From the NCBI RefSeq assembly GCF_025567625.1, contig NZ_JAOQJC010000003.1:124001-188000 (forward strand): a stretch of DNA of 64,000 nucleotides. The letters are read 5' to 3'. Shown one piece after another: positions 26,030 through 35,400 of the stretch (position 1 is its first letter; each line of letters opens with the position of its first letter). Both the position numbers and the translations under genes were made by a program. A model generated the notes under the pieces. That model saw only the letters and a list, made by a program, of their open reading frames with translations. It was not told the origin of the DNA and did no database searches. Source of the stretch: Paenibacillus sp. J5C2022. Its GTDB lineage: Bacteria; Bacillota; Bacilli; Paenibacillales; Paenibacillaceae.

Positions 26030-27808
26030 TCAATCCCAAATACCCAGATTCTCATCTTTATCCAGAAGAAGCGGAATATCGATGCGTATAACGGTTCCGA
26101 CACCGAGTCTACTCCCGATGCGCAACCCGTAATGCTCGCCGTGATGAATTCGAATTCTGTCATGTACATTGCGCAATCCAATCCCTGTGAATCTGTGCCG
26201 AGATCGCTCCTGCTCAATCTTACCGTACAACAGCTTGTTGATTTTATCTCTGGACATGCCTATGCCATCATCGCGTACGTAAAGCCTGATCATCCCCTTC
26301 TCCGTCTTTCCTTTAATGGTGATAAGCCCTCCGTTATGCGGAGATATCCCATGGAATAAAGCATTTTCCACTAGAGGCTGAAGGGTTAGCTTAAGTATAC
26401 GATACTGCAGCAGACTCTCATCCAGATCAAGCTTATACGTATACTGGTCCCCATAACGTACTTGTTGAATGTACATATACATGCGCAGACTTTCCAATTC
26501 TTCCGCCAACGATACAAATTCGGATTGCTTGTCGAAGCTGAAGCTGAGCAGCTTGACCAATGAGCGGATAGTCTCTCGCACTTCATCAATTTTCTGTTGT
26601 TTGGCCAAGCTGCTTATACAACTTAGCGTGTTGTACAGGAAATGAGGCGCGATCTGGCTGCGCAGCATCTTAAGCTCGAACTCCTTCTTCTGCTCTTCGG
26701 CCGCCTTCGTTTTTTGCAGCAAATTTTGAATTCTCTCAAGCATAGCGTTATAGCTTTGTGTCAATCTCCCGATCTCATCTCTTCTCGATACCGTAAGTTT
26801 CGTAATAATCTGCAAATCATGAAGGCGGTCCATCTTCTCTACAAATCTGCGAATCGGCTTCGTGAAGGAACGGCTAAGCAGATAGGCGCTTATTAATAGT
26901 ATCGCGACCCAAATAACGACGGCCGTTCGGTAATTGTTGTCCAACTTCCGCAAATCCTTGTAAAAATAATCCTCCTCAATAAAAGCGGCTAAAGACCAGC
27001 CAAGCCGGTTAGTCGTCGACCTCACTGCTACCAGCGATTTCGAGGAATCCGCCTGTATACTGCTAACGCCTACTTTAAGAGAAACTAACTGCTCTTGAAA
27101 ATCGTCTTTAAGCGTTCGCGGATAAGAGCTGGGCTTATAGGGCAGCAGCTTATCGTTAAATTGCAGTCGATTGATGACATTTCCTTCCTTCGTGAATAGC
27201 ACATAGGATTGATAATTCATGGGGGTGATCTGCATGGAAAGAAGCTCCAGGTTTACTTCCGCCACGGCAACCCCCTTCAACTCCTTATTGGCATCGGTAA
27301 TCGGAAGCACATAAGCTAGCGTATCGCCGGAAATCGGGGAATTGTAAGGCTCGCTAACGTTAATTCCTCCATAGTTCTGCAACGCGAGCTTATAGAGCTC
27401 CGACAAATACGGATTCCCGATAATCTCATAATAAACTTGGGAACTGGCGTAGACTTTCCCGTCGGCACGAATGATATATAGCGATTTGGTTATTGAATTG
27501 TTATAATCGGCGAATTTGCGCAATGTTTGTAGAGCAATATCTTCCTTGCCATCCTCCAGTATATCGGACTGAGTCGATAGAAGCAGCAGCATATTCTCCA
27601 CATTATCCAGGCTGGCATCGATGTATTGATTCGTTCGGCTTACTAACATCTCTGCATCTCTAACGACTTGATTGCGCAGCAAGCTCTCGGACTCGCGAAG
27701 ATTGTTCCACGCCAGTATCATAACGAGCAGCAACGTCACTGTAAACAAGTAAATAAACTGTTTGGTGGCAAGCCCAAGGCTTCCGTACCAATGAAACAGC
27801 TTCGACAT
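26030..27808 (-). CDS. Sensor histidine kinase, YesM type
   Basis: A 592-aa membrane kinase. It has helix 1 (FIYLFTVTLLLVMILAW), a dCache-like sensor domain (about 40-280), helix 2 (AVVIWVAILLISAYLL) and HAMP. The His_kinase domain has the phospho-His in RSQIAPHFLYNTLS (about 389), and the HATPase motifs are PLVENALFHGI, VRDDGIGMS and GIGLRNVHDRI. It is encoded 25 bases after its regulator and upstream of a permease/permease/binding-protein operon. The ATG at 27808 (GGAGG 9 bases upstream) is preferred; a GTG directly before it is an alternative. Confidence 0.92.
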   Translation of the reverse strand: MSKLFHWYGSLGLATKQFIYLFTVTLLLVMILAWNNLRESESLLRNQVVRDAEMLVSRTNQYIDASLDNVENMLLLLSTQSDILEDGKEDIALQTLRKFADYNNSITKSLYIIRADGKVYASSQVYYEIIGNPYLSELYKLALQNYGGINVSEPYNSPISGDTLAYVLPITDANKELKGVAVAEVNLELLSMQITPMNYQSYVLFTKEGNVINRLQFNDKLLPYKPSSYPRTLKDDFQEQLVSLKVGVSSIQADSSKSLVAVRSTTNRLGWSLAAFIEEDYFYKDLRKLDNNYRTAVVIWVAILLISAYLLSRSFTKPIRRFVEKMDRLHDLQIITKLTVSRRDEIGRLTQSYNAMLERIQNLLQKTKAAEEQKKEFELKMLRSQIAPHFLYNTLSCISSLAKQQKIDEVRETIRSLVKLLSFSFDKQSEFVSLAEELESLRMYMYIQQVRYGDQYTYKLDLDESLLQYRILKLTLQPLVENALFHGISPHNGGLITIKGKTEKGMIRLYVRDDGIGMSRDKINKLLYGKIEQERSRHRFTGIGLRNVHDRIRIHHGEHYGLRIGSRLGVGTVIRIDIPLLLDKDENLGIWD

Positions 27809-27833
27809 CACGCGCTTCCTCCGTATCTGATCG

Positions 27834-29375
27834 TTAAGTGTTCCTTTTATAATCCGTCGGAGGAACCCCCGTCCAATTGCGAAACATGACGGTGAAATAA
27901 CGATAACTGGGAATGCCTACCTCTTCGGCTATTTCATATATTTTCATATTCGTTTGTTTGAGCAATTCCACAGCCTTCTCCATCCGTAATTGAGTAATAT
28001 ACTGTGTAACGGAGACGCCTGTCTCCTCACGGAGCAACCGGCTAACATACTGGGGGCTTAAACCAACCTGCTCGGCAATAATCGGCAACGAAATAGGCTG
28101 CTTCAAATTGTCTCGAATCCATTGGAGCGCGGAGCGAATTTCGAATCGGGAATGCGACTTCTCACTCTCTATTTTTACAATAGCTGTGATTAAGCTATCC
28201 ATCATTTGGGACAAGTTTTGCACCGCCATTAAATTGGTGATAATTGGATTGATTAACTCAGCATCTCCTTGCAGCTTCAACCACTCTACCAACCAGCCCA
28301 GTATGCGCTGCTTAAGCTGCTCCGGCCGGATGCGCTGTATGACGCACCAATTGAAAAACTCCGTCCTCAAACATGCAAGCAAGCTGTCCGCAGACCAAGC
28401 GGACTTTCTTAGCATCTCGCTTATTTCCTTCACATGTGTATCCGTAATTGGATTCAAAGGAACAGGAAGACCCGAATGAACCTTGTTCCCTTCCAAGCTG
28501 TCGTAGAACAGCGCTTCTATCCATGCCGTTGTGCCTGCGATGGAATGGACAAGTCCATCTCCTGTCGCGAACGGCTCGCTAATAACGGCTTGAACGGCAT
28601 GCGTATACTCATGCCGCTTCTCTGCTCCGCGTATCATCGCATTCAACCTGTTAATAACGTCTTCAATCGTGTTTATGACAGGCTCCTTATCCCAATCTTG
28701 TACAATAAAAATAACGAAATACTCCTGCTTTCGAACGGATAACCATGTCAGTCTATCCGAATGAGAAGCCTCAAGCTCTGTAAATAAGCATTGTACACGA
28801 TGTTTTATCGCCAAATACAACGAGTCCGGAACATCGACAATGAACCGGATCAATTGATAAGAGGACTTCCCGTCCAGTTCAAAAGCGTTCCAGTCGGAGT
28901 TATTCAATTGTTGTTGATGCAGAAGCTTGCCGAACAACGCTTCTTGCAGTTGTCTTTTTTCTGCTTTCTCGCTATCTAATGATTTTCTCTCTCTCCTAAT
29001 CGCAAGTCTTACTTTATCCATCGCTTGTTTTAACTCGTCATCGTCAATTGCCGCTTTCAGAATATATTCAAGCGCTCCTAAGCGGAGCGCTTCCTGAGCG
29101 TATTGAAATTCACTGTGGCAAGTCAAAAGTACAATTTGCACAATGGGATACCGCTTCTTAAGTTCCCGAATAAGCGCGATTCCGTCCATAATCGGCATCG
29201 TAATATCTGTGATGACAACATCTGGAACACAAGCTTCTTCGCAAATGCGCAATGCCTCTTCTCCGTTGCTGGCTTCGCCAATTAATACGGCGTCGCAGTC
29301 CTCCCATGGAAACATCCGAAGCTCCTGTCTGAGAGGAAGCTCATCATCAACAATAAGAACATTCAGCTTCTTCAT
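27834..29375 (-). CDS. Response regulator with AraC-type DNA-binding domain, YesN type
   Basis: A 513-aa regulator. The receiver has D10-D11, phospho-accepting D57 (VVITDITMPI) and a Lys in YILKAA, a motif that usually ends KP. A YesN-type middle region follows. The AraC domain covers about 410-513 (IAEQVGLSPQYVSRLLREE, YEIAEEVGIPSYRYFTVMFRNWTG). It is first in a regulator-kinase operon with a clear promoter and a cre-like site. The start codon has no well-spaced ribosome binding site. Instead a five-codon ORF (MLLFR) ends at the start codon in an ATGA overlap, suggesting coupling. Confidence 0.9.
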   Translation of the reverse strand: MKKLNVLIVDDELPLRQELRMFPWEDCDAVLIGEASNGEEALRICEEACVPDVVITDITMPIMDGIALIRELKKRYPIVQIVLLTCHSEFQYAQEALRLGALEYILKAAIDDDELKQAMDKVRLAIRRERKSLDSEKAEKRQLQEALFGKLLHQQQLNNSDWNAFELDGKSSYQLIRFIVDVPDSLYLAIKHRVQCLFTELEASHSDRLTWLSVRKQEYFVIFIVQDWDKEPVINTIEDVINRLNAMIRGAEKRHEYTHAVQAVISEPFATGDGLVHSIAGTTAWIEALFYDSLEGNKVHSGLPVPLNPITDTHVKEISEMLRKSAWSADSLLACLRTEFFNWCVIQRIRPEQLKQRILGWLVEWLKLQGDAELINPIITNLMAVQNLSQMMDSLITAIVKIESEKSHSRFEIRSALQWIRDNLKQPISLPIIAEQVGLSPQYVSRLLREETGVSVTQYITQLRMEKAVELLKQTNMKIYEIAEEVGIPSYRYFTVMFRNWTGVPPTDYKRNT

Positions 29376-29413
29376 CGAAATAGAAGCATCCCCTTCCTCA
29401 TCGACACACTTAT

Positions 29414-29427
29414 GGAAAGCGCTCTCA
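29414..29427 (-). promoter_or_regulatory. cre-like site at the promoter of the regulator gene
   Basis: GGAAAGCGCTCTCA matches 12 of 14 consensus positions (TGWAARCGYTWNCW). It lies about 5-20 bases downstream of the predicted transcription start, a position at which CcpA would repress. Confidence 0.45.
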
Positions 29428-29438
29428 ATTCATCACAT

Positions 29439-29467
29439 ATTATAGCCTATGCCCAATGGCTCGGCAA
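29439..29467 (-). promoter_or_regulatory. Sigma-A promoter of the regulator-kinase operon
   Basis: On the minus strand TTGCCG, a 17-base spacer and a perfect TATAAT. It lies about 64 bases before the regulator start codon and is among the best promoter matches in the window. Confidence 0.65.
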
Positions 29468-29510
29468 CCGGATGAAGTGTCGTTCCCCTAATGATCACCC
29501 CTGGCTTCTC

Positions 29511-29549
29511 GAAAAAATCCCCGTTACCATCGATGAGATGGTAACGGGG
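29511..29549 (-). terminator. Strong terminator after the 577-aa gene
   Basis: A 13-bp perfect stem (CCCCGTTACCATC with GATGGTAACGGGG) around a 5-base loop, followed on the minus strand by ATTTTTTC. It closes the long seven-gene operon that begins at 42667. Confidence 0.85.
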
Positions 29550-29584
29550 ACGCGCGGATACAGATCTAATGAGATAAATGCGAG

Positions 29585-31318
29585 CTAACGGCCAACGGGA
29601 TACAGCGGTACGGAAAGTGCCATCTGCTGACCCTTCCAGCTTCCCCTTACTGCTGCGAACTCGCCATCGTTCATGATCTCCGGCAAGAACTCTGACTGCA
29701 GCTCCAACTCGGGCCCTTCATTCATCATCAGAGAAAATAGCAGCGCCGCACGTTCAAGCTTGTGGAAGTCCAATACGGTTCGCGCACCGGAGTGAATGAT
29801 AAAATCGATATTCAGCTTGCCATCCGATCGGTTGATGTCCCAGCCCCAAGGCCGAGCCTTCCCCGTATGCCGCTCATCTATCCCGTCCGCATCGGCCAGC
29901 AGGCGGCCGAATGCCGCATGCCATGTGCGAAGCAGCAGCGTCGTCCCATCGATTGCAATATCTGCGCCGCTGCCCCGGGTCGCTGCGCTTACGCGCTCCT
30001 GACAGCCTCCGATCTCCAGCCGCAGCCGGAAGTCAGAAGCTTCTATGCTGCCATTCATCCTATCGAGATTGGGATGGGTATCTCCGCCTTCCTTAAGAAA
30101 ACCGATGCCGAACAGCACATGGCCTTCCGCTTGCGCGGAATGGAAGACGGCAGAGCAGTAATCGTAGCCATCGTGCAGAAATCGCAAATGCGCATAGGTT
30201 GCCTCCCCGCCGTTATCCACATAAGCCAGCAGCACTCTTCTCTGATTCCACATCATCTCGTCGCTGAAGCTTCCCAGCGTGTATACCGGTGTCATATAAG
30301 TCGCAGCCAGCTTCTCTTTATTACCGCCAACTTCGTAGATCTGCCGAATCTCCCGTGTCTCGCTTGCAAGGAAAGCGCCGATATGCTCTTCCGGGCACTT
30401 GATGCCGCAGCCGTACCACTCCTCATTGTAAGGAAGCTCCTCCCATGGGAAGAACAGCAGAGCGCCGTCCGTCGCCAATTGCAGGAATGCCTTGGTCTGA
30501 TCCTTCAGCAGCGTTTGATAGCTTCGGCTATGCGGTCCCGACCACTGTCCGGTCGCCGGATGGTAATAGTCTCCTACGCTCTTCCAGGCCATGTTCAGCA
30601 GTTCCATGCCAATCTCTCTTGCTTCAGGACTTCTCGTTGCCGCGGCGATTTTGGACAATTCCACGATCGCGACACAAGTATACGCGGGACTGTTATATTC
30701 CTGGAAAGCGCCTCTCTGCCGCGTATAATCGGCCAGCTTCTTCAAGCGCTCCATGCCATAGCTTCTGTAGCTCTCGCGTTCATACACTTCGCCGGCAATC
30801 AAAGTGACGAAAGCGCCCATAATGGCGATATTCGTGTATTCCGGACCTACATCCCGCAGCATGATCGCGTCGCAGGCGTTAGCTACCGCCTTCCGCACGG
30901 CGTCCCGCAATCCTACCGGAAGGCGGTCGCCGTGTCGAAGCTCCGCAAGCACCATCTGCTTGCCGCAGAAGTCCGCCCAGTTCCAGTCGGGAGGCGACAT
31001 CCGATCCAATGGCTCCTCGTAAAACCACGGCCATATCCCGAAGGTGCTGCGACTGCGGTCCGTATCCTGCATCGCAATTACCCGTTCCATAATGTCGCAG
31101 GCACGCTGTTCATATTGCGTCTGCTTCGTATCCAGCAGACCTAGTGCATACACAAGCGAAAGGAGCGTCGAATGAATAGAATCGGCTTTCTTGATCGTCG
31201 TATGGTAGCCTGGACTGTTGAATGGCGATCGCAGCATGCAGATTTCTTCATTGTAATCGGCTTCCTTGGCCCGTATCGTCCGCAGCAGCATATCTTCTTC
31301 ATACATCACTTTATTCAT
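29585..31318 (-). CDS. Uncharacterised protein, predicted alpha/alpha-toroid polysaccharide enzyme
   Basis: A 577-aa protein without signal peptide or membrane helix, so probably cytoplasmic. The first 300 residues are rich in amphipathic helices with aromatic clusters (FGIWPWFYEE, PDWNWADFCG, QEYNSPAY, WSGPHSRSY). The rest is beta-rich. This resembles the (alpha/alpha) toroid plus beta-sandwich plan of heparinase- and alginate-lyase-type enzymes, but no certain family match or catalytic set is recognised. His and Tyr in HSRSY and NSPAY are candidate catalytic residues (inference). It overlaps the preceding PL22-like gene by 8 bases and ends the operon. A role in breaking down imported uronate-containing oligosaccharides is plausible but unproven. 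Confidence 0.75.
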   Translation of the reverse strand: MNKVMYEEDMLLRTIRAKEADYNEEICMLRSPFNSPGYHTTIKKADSIHSTLLSLVYALGLLDTKQTQYEQRACDIMERVIAMQDTDRSRSTFGIWPWFYEEPLDRMSPPDWNWADFCGKQMVLAELRHGDRLPVGLRDAVRKAVANACDAIMLRDVGPEYTNIAIMGAFVTLIAGEVYERESYRSYGMERLKKLADYTRQRGAFQEYNSPAYTCVAIVELSKIAAATRSPEAREIGMELLNMAWKSVGDYYHPATGQWSGPHSRSYQTLLKDQTKAFLQLATDGALLFFPWEELPYNEEWYGCGIKCPEEHIGAFLASETREIRQIYEVGGNKEKLAATYMTPVYTLGSFSDEMMWNQRRVLLAYVDNGGEATYAHLRFLHDGYDYCSAVFHSAQAEGHVLFGIGFLKEGGDTHPNLDRMNGSIEASDFRLRLEIGGCQERVSAATRGSGADIAIDGTTLLLRTWHAAFGRLLADADGIDERHTGKARPWGWDINRSDGKLNIDFIIHSGARTVLDFHKLERAALLFSLMMNEGPELELQSEFLPEIMNDGEFAAVRGSWKGQQMALSVPLYPVGR

Positions 31319-32387
31319 GGCTTTCGTTCCCTTCCTCCATATCGATGATGCCGACCCGCAGATGCCGCTCCTCGTCTGCGTAAGTAAAGCTTATTTTGCG
31401 GCTGTCTTGGCTGAAGGAAGGATGCGGATGGCCAGGATGATCCCGCCATATCGGAAGCTCGCACAGCAGCCGGGAGGACCGATCGTACAGATTGATCAGT
31501 ACAATTTTGCTCATCGCGCCGTCTTCAATCGTATCCGCGACGGCCCATTGCCCGTCAGGACTGAGCGACACATGCCAATAAGGGAAATCGCCATTGATAA
31601 ATTCCGCATCCCCGCTCCACTTGTCTACGCGATAAACTCCGGTAGGCTTTAAAGGACTTTGCGGATATTTAACAAAATACAGATGCTCTCCATTCGGCGC
31701 CCACATTTCATGACCTACGTACTCCACATGCTCGCCGGAATCGAGCCGCCGCTTCTGATGAAATCCGCTGCGGACTTCGCCGCTTTCCGTATCCGCTATA
31801 TAGATCCGGTCCGGAATATGCTCGGTCTTGCCTTCATGCGCGAAGAATACAAGATTGCGATACACAGGATTGATCATCGCATGATTGGCAATGGGGTAAG
31901 GCTCTTCGAAGCTTGGGGCGGCAGCCTCCTGTACGTGTCCCGTTCCGACATCAACTGTGCCAATTATCCATTGCTCGCCACTGCGCCAGTATATCCCCAT
32001 CGTGCGGCCATCATTCGTGACCGACAGCGGACCATATACGACCGCATCGGATTCCAGGCTGCACACCGTACGCACCCGCCCGCCGACTAGATGATGCTCG
32101 TAAATATGCGGACCGTCGTAATAATAGAAGCAATCATCGTGCGCGACGAGTCCTCGCCCCCAATCCAGCCGCTCAACAATAACCTCCGTTGCCCCGCCAT
32201 GTGTATCCGCTTTGATATACCGGCCCTTCTTCTCCTTGTCGATATCGGTGCAAAGCAGAATATGCCGGTTATCCGACATCCAGCTCATCGCGGTAAAGTA
32301 ATTGTGTCCTGTATCCGTTCCCTTTGCTCCCAAGGAGCGTATTGCAACGCCTGTCGCCGAAGCTTTCATTTCACGCAGCGTTAACAT
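31311..32387 (-). CDS. Oligogalacturonate lyase-like beta-propeller protein (PL22-like)
   Basis: A 358-aa protein made of TolB/WD40-like blades, e.g. FTAMSWMSDNRHILL and HVSLSPDGQWAV. It carries motifs seen in oligogalacturonate lyases of family PL22: INPVYRNLVFFAHEG, EYVGHEMWAPNGEHL and HPGHPHPSFSQD. The His cluster near residue 325 would be the metal site. It lacks a signal peptide, so it should act in the cytoplasm on imported oligosaccharides, as known PL22 enzymes do on pectic dimers and trimers. The length is slightly shorter than the usual 385-390. The ATG has AAGGAG 9 bases upstream. It follows the giant hydrolase gene by 22 bases and overlaps the next gene. The substrate may differ from galacturonate. 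Confidence 0.72.
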   Translation of the reverse strand: MLTLREMKASATGVAIRSLGAKGTDTGHNYFTAMSWMSDNRHILLCTDIDKEKKGRYIKADTHGGATEVIVERLDWGRGLVAHDDCFYYYDGPHIYEHHLVGGRVRTVCSLESDAVVYGPLSVTNDGRTMGIYWRSGEQWIIGTVDVGTGHVQEAAAPSFEEPYPIANHAMINPVYRNLVFFAHEGKTEHIPDRIYIADTESGEVRSGFHQKRRLDSGEHVEYVGHEMWAPNGEHLYFVKYPQSPLKPTGVYRVDKWSGDAEFINGDFPYWHVSLSPDGQWAVADTIEDGAMSKIVLINLYDRSSRLLCELPIWRDHPGHPHPSFSQDSRKISFTYADEERHLRVGIIDMEEGNESHE

Positions 32388-32409
32388 GCCAATTATCTCC
32401 TTCTCATCG

Positions 32410-35400
32410 TCATTGAATGCTGCCCTTCCATTCGGCGCTTATCATTTCGAATACAGCTTCGCCGCTTGTATCCGTACCGTTCCATATGAGCATCGAGATC
32501 GTATTCGACGACGAATCGGCCATCATCTGCACCGTATAGGTCTCGCCGCCGGAACTCGCCGAGCCTTGCAAGAAGACATGCCCTTCCGCCGCGACCATCC
32601 AATTCGCGTTCAACGTCCAGTCTATCCCCTGCGGAGTGGCATGAATGCGAATCCCTTCAGACCCGATATTCAGATGAACCTTCTTCACTTTATTCCCGAA
32701 TAAGGGAGTATTCCCGTCGAGATCGAAGTGGCCGTTCAGCCGGATCGATGCCGAATCTGTATCGTGAACAGCAATATAAGCTCTCGCCTCGGACGCATTA
32801 TAATACTGGTCGGGGATCAACTTCACCCTTGCTTCGTAAAGCCCCGCCTCCAAATGCAACGCAATGGCGGCGACTCCGTTCTCATCCGTCCCGTATACGC
32901 CGGACGTTGCTTCCGCCTCAACCGGTATTGCCGTGCCGTCCGGCTGGATGGCGAACAATTCGAGCGTGACCTCACCTCCGCTCACCGGCTGTCCGCCCGC
33001 ATCCTTCACTGCCGCTTCCAGCACAATGGCCTCGCCGGAAGCACCTGATGCATCGTCAAGCTCCAAGATCGTGCTGCTGTACAGCTCGAACGATACCGCT
33101 CTGCTCATCTGCTGCCCGTACACACTCTCGGCCCATACCTCAAGCGTATGACTGCCTCTCCGAATGATTTCGTCGCCAGCCGTCCACGGTTCGCCATCCA
33201 GCTCCAGTCGCGAAAGCTGCCAATTGCCGGAGTCGTCCACTATACTGACCTCGGGTATTACGCCGTCTTGATAGCTCTCCCCTTCCGCAATGCCGCCGAT
33301 TGCAATGACAGGCTCATATGCCGGAAGTATCCACTGCATGGATCGGTACAAGCTCGGCCTCTTCCCGGAACCGATCCCGGAAGCCCATTCGATCCAACCT
33401 CTCCTCCCATTGCCGTCGTTCTCGTTCACGAGCAACGAGAAGCTCATCGCTTCGCCGACATGCGGCTTCACCGGCTCCAGTTCCGACCATGGCAGCGCCA
33501 GTTCATACACCGTGTACTCGTCTTCGTCCGTTCGGGTTACCGCAGCTTGCGCGTTGCTTACCGCCCCCGGCTGGTTGCCGCCGGCAGCGCTCCATCTGTA
33601 CACCTGCGCACCTTCCGGCGTATCGGAGATACCGTATTCATACCAGCTCAAGCTCTCGCCGGGGAGTCCCTTGGCGATTGCGAACTGGATGCTGTCGTTA
33701 TTCCAGATGTCCGCGCCTTTCGCTGCGGCGGAATGCAGATCATCCTTGATCTTGGCCGACAGATACAAGCGGTCGCGATCGTAGGTTAGCCATATATCAC
33801 CGCTCAGATCATTGGCGCCGCCGTAATTGCTGAACTTGACGGTGCCGTCGGCAAGCTTAATAGTAGGTTCCGCCGCCGCCGATTCGGGATCGATCTCACC
33901 ATCGACAGATACTGTGCGGGATACAACGGGATTGAAGCTGATTGTACCCTCATAGCCGTAATCTTCCGAATTCAAAAACTTCACTTGCACCGCCGCGCTA
34001 TATTCAACGCCTTCCTCCAGCGACGAGGGGAGCGGAACGGCGATGCTTGCCGACCCTTGAGGAGGCGCCGTTAGTGAAATCTGCTGCTGGCCGGATTCGC
34101 CGCCGATCTCCCAATGAACGGATTCCGCTTGCAGCGACTGCGTTTTGCTGTAATTCTCCACTTTAATCACGATGGACTTGTCATAAGCTCCGCCCGTTGC
34201 TTCCATCTGCGGACTTACCGTTCCCTCCTTGGAGACAGATACCGTGAAAGCATGGCGAAGCTTGCCGACCTTCTTGCCTCCGTTCCACACTTCCACAATA
34301 ACGGAACGCTCCCCAACCTTCGTATCCGCGACGGCAATGTTCAGCGATGAAGACTGTCCCCCGGCAGCGGACAATGGATAACTTGCCCCTTCCGCTTCCA
34401 GCTCCAGGGACAGAGCGGAGGACATATTATTGTTCAGCGTTACGATAAGCTCGGCATCTTCGCCGGCTACCGCATCCTCGCCTTCCAGTGCGAAAGTGTC
34501 GTCAAGCGATATACCGTCTATATCGCCCTTCACATACATCGGCTCGCCTGTCAGCGATACGTAAACCTTGCCGTTCAACGGCTCATACGTCTCCGAACGA
34601 CCTGTCATGTCGGTCAGTACGATTGGCGTCTCCGTATGGATCGCCGCCAATCCATCCTCCAGCGACCAGAGCACGCGTACAGGCTCTCCGTCCCGCTGGA
34701 ACAAGTAGCTCATGATACCGTCCGATCCGTCATCCTCCTGCTCCACGAACTGCGCTCCCGTCAGTTCTCTCGTCATCGCCGCGTAAGCGACATAAGCGGG
34801 CTTCGGCGTATAAGCGCCGAGCGGATCGTCTTTGAACCGGATAATGCCGAAGTTATGTTCATTATAGTCCGCCTGCAGACCGTCGTTCATCAGATCGTAC
34901 CAGACCATCTTCTCCACACCGTTCGCGAGCGCGACCACATAAGCGCGCACCAGATAATCGGCTTGCGTCTTCTCATCCGTGCCAGTGGACGCCTGGTGCG
35001 TCGGCCAACCGATCTCCGAGATCCAGATCGGCTTGAGCTCGCCGCCATTGTACTCCCGGATAAGGTCCTTCAGGGCGTCCAGCTCCGCCACCATGCCTTC
35101 CGGCGCTCTCGCCTCCAGCGGCGTGCGGCCATACCGGTACGGATGCACCGTCACAACATCGAGATAGTTCATGCCTCCAAGCTGGAACACCTGCTCCATC
35201 CAGTCCATCGGAATGCCGGCGGTAACCATGCCAGCCACCGTAAAGTCAGGATGATCGGCCTTCACCGTCTCGTACGTCTTCTTCATTAATTCGTAATAAT
35301 AGGATGGCTGGGAGTTCGCCGGGCTGTTGCCGCGCCGGCCGAATCCGCCGTTGAATTCGTTATAGATCTCCATGCCGACAAGCTGGTCCTTGTAACGGCT

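Noticed and set aside
29762-31144. 460-aa plus-strand ORF
   Set aside because: It is antisense to the 577-aa gene, has shadow-like composition rich in Arg, His and Gln, and lacks recognisable domains.
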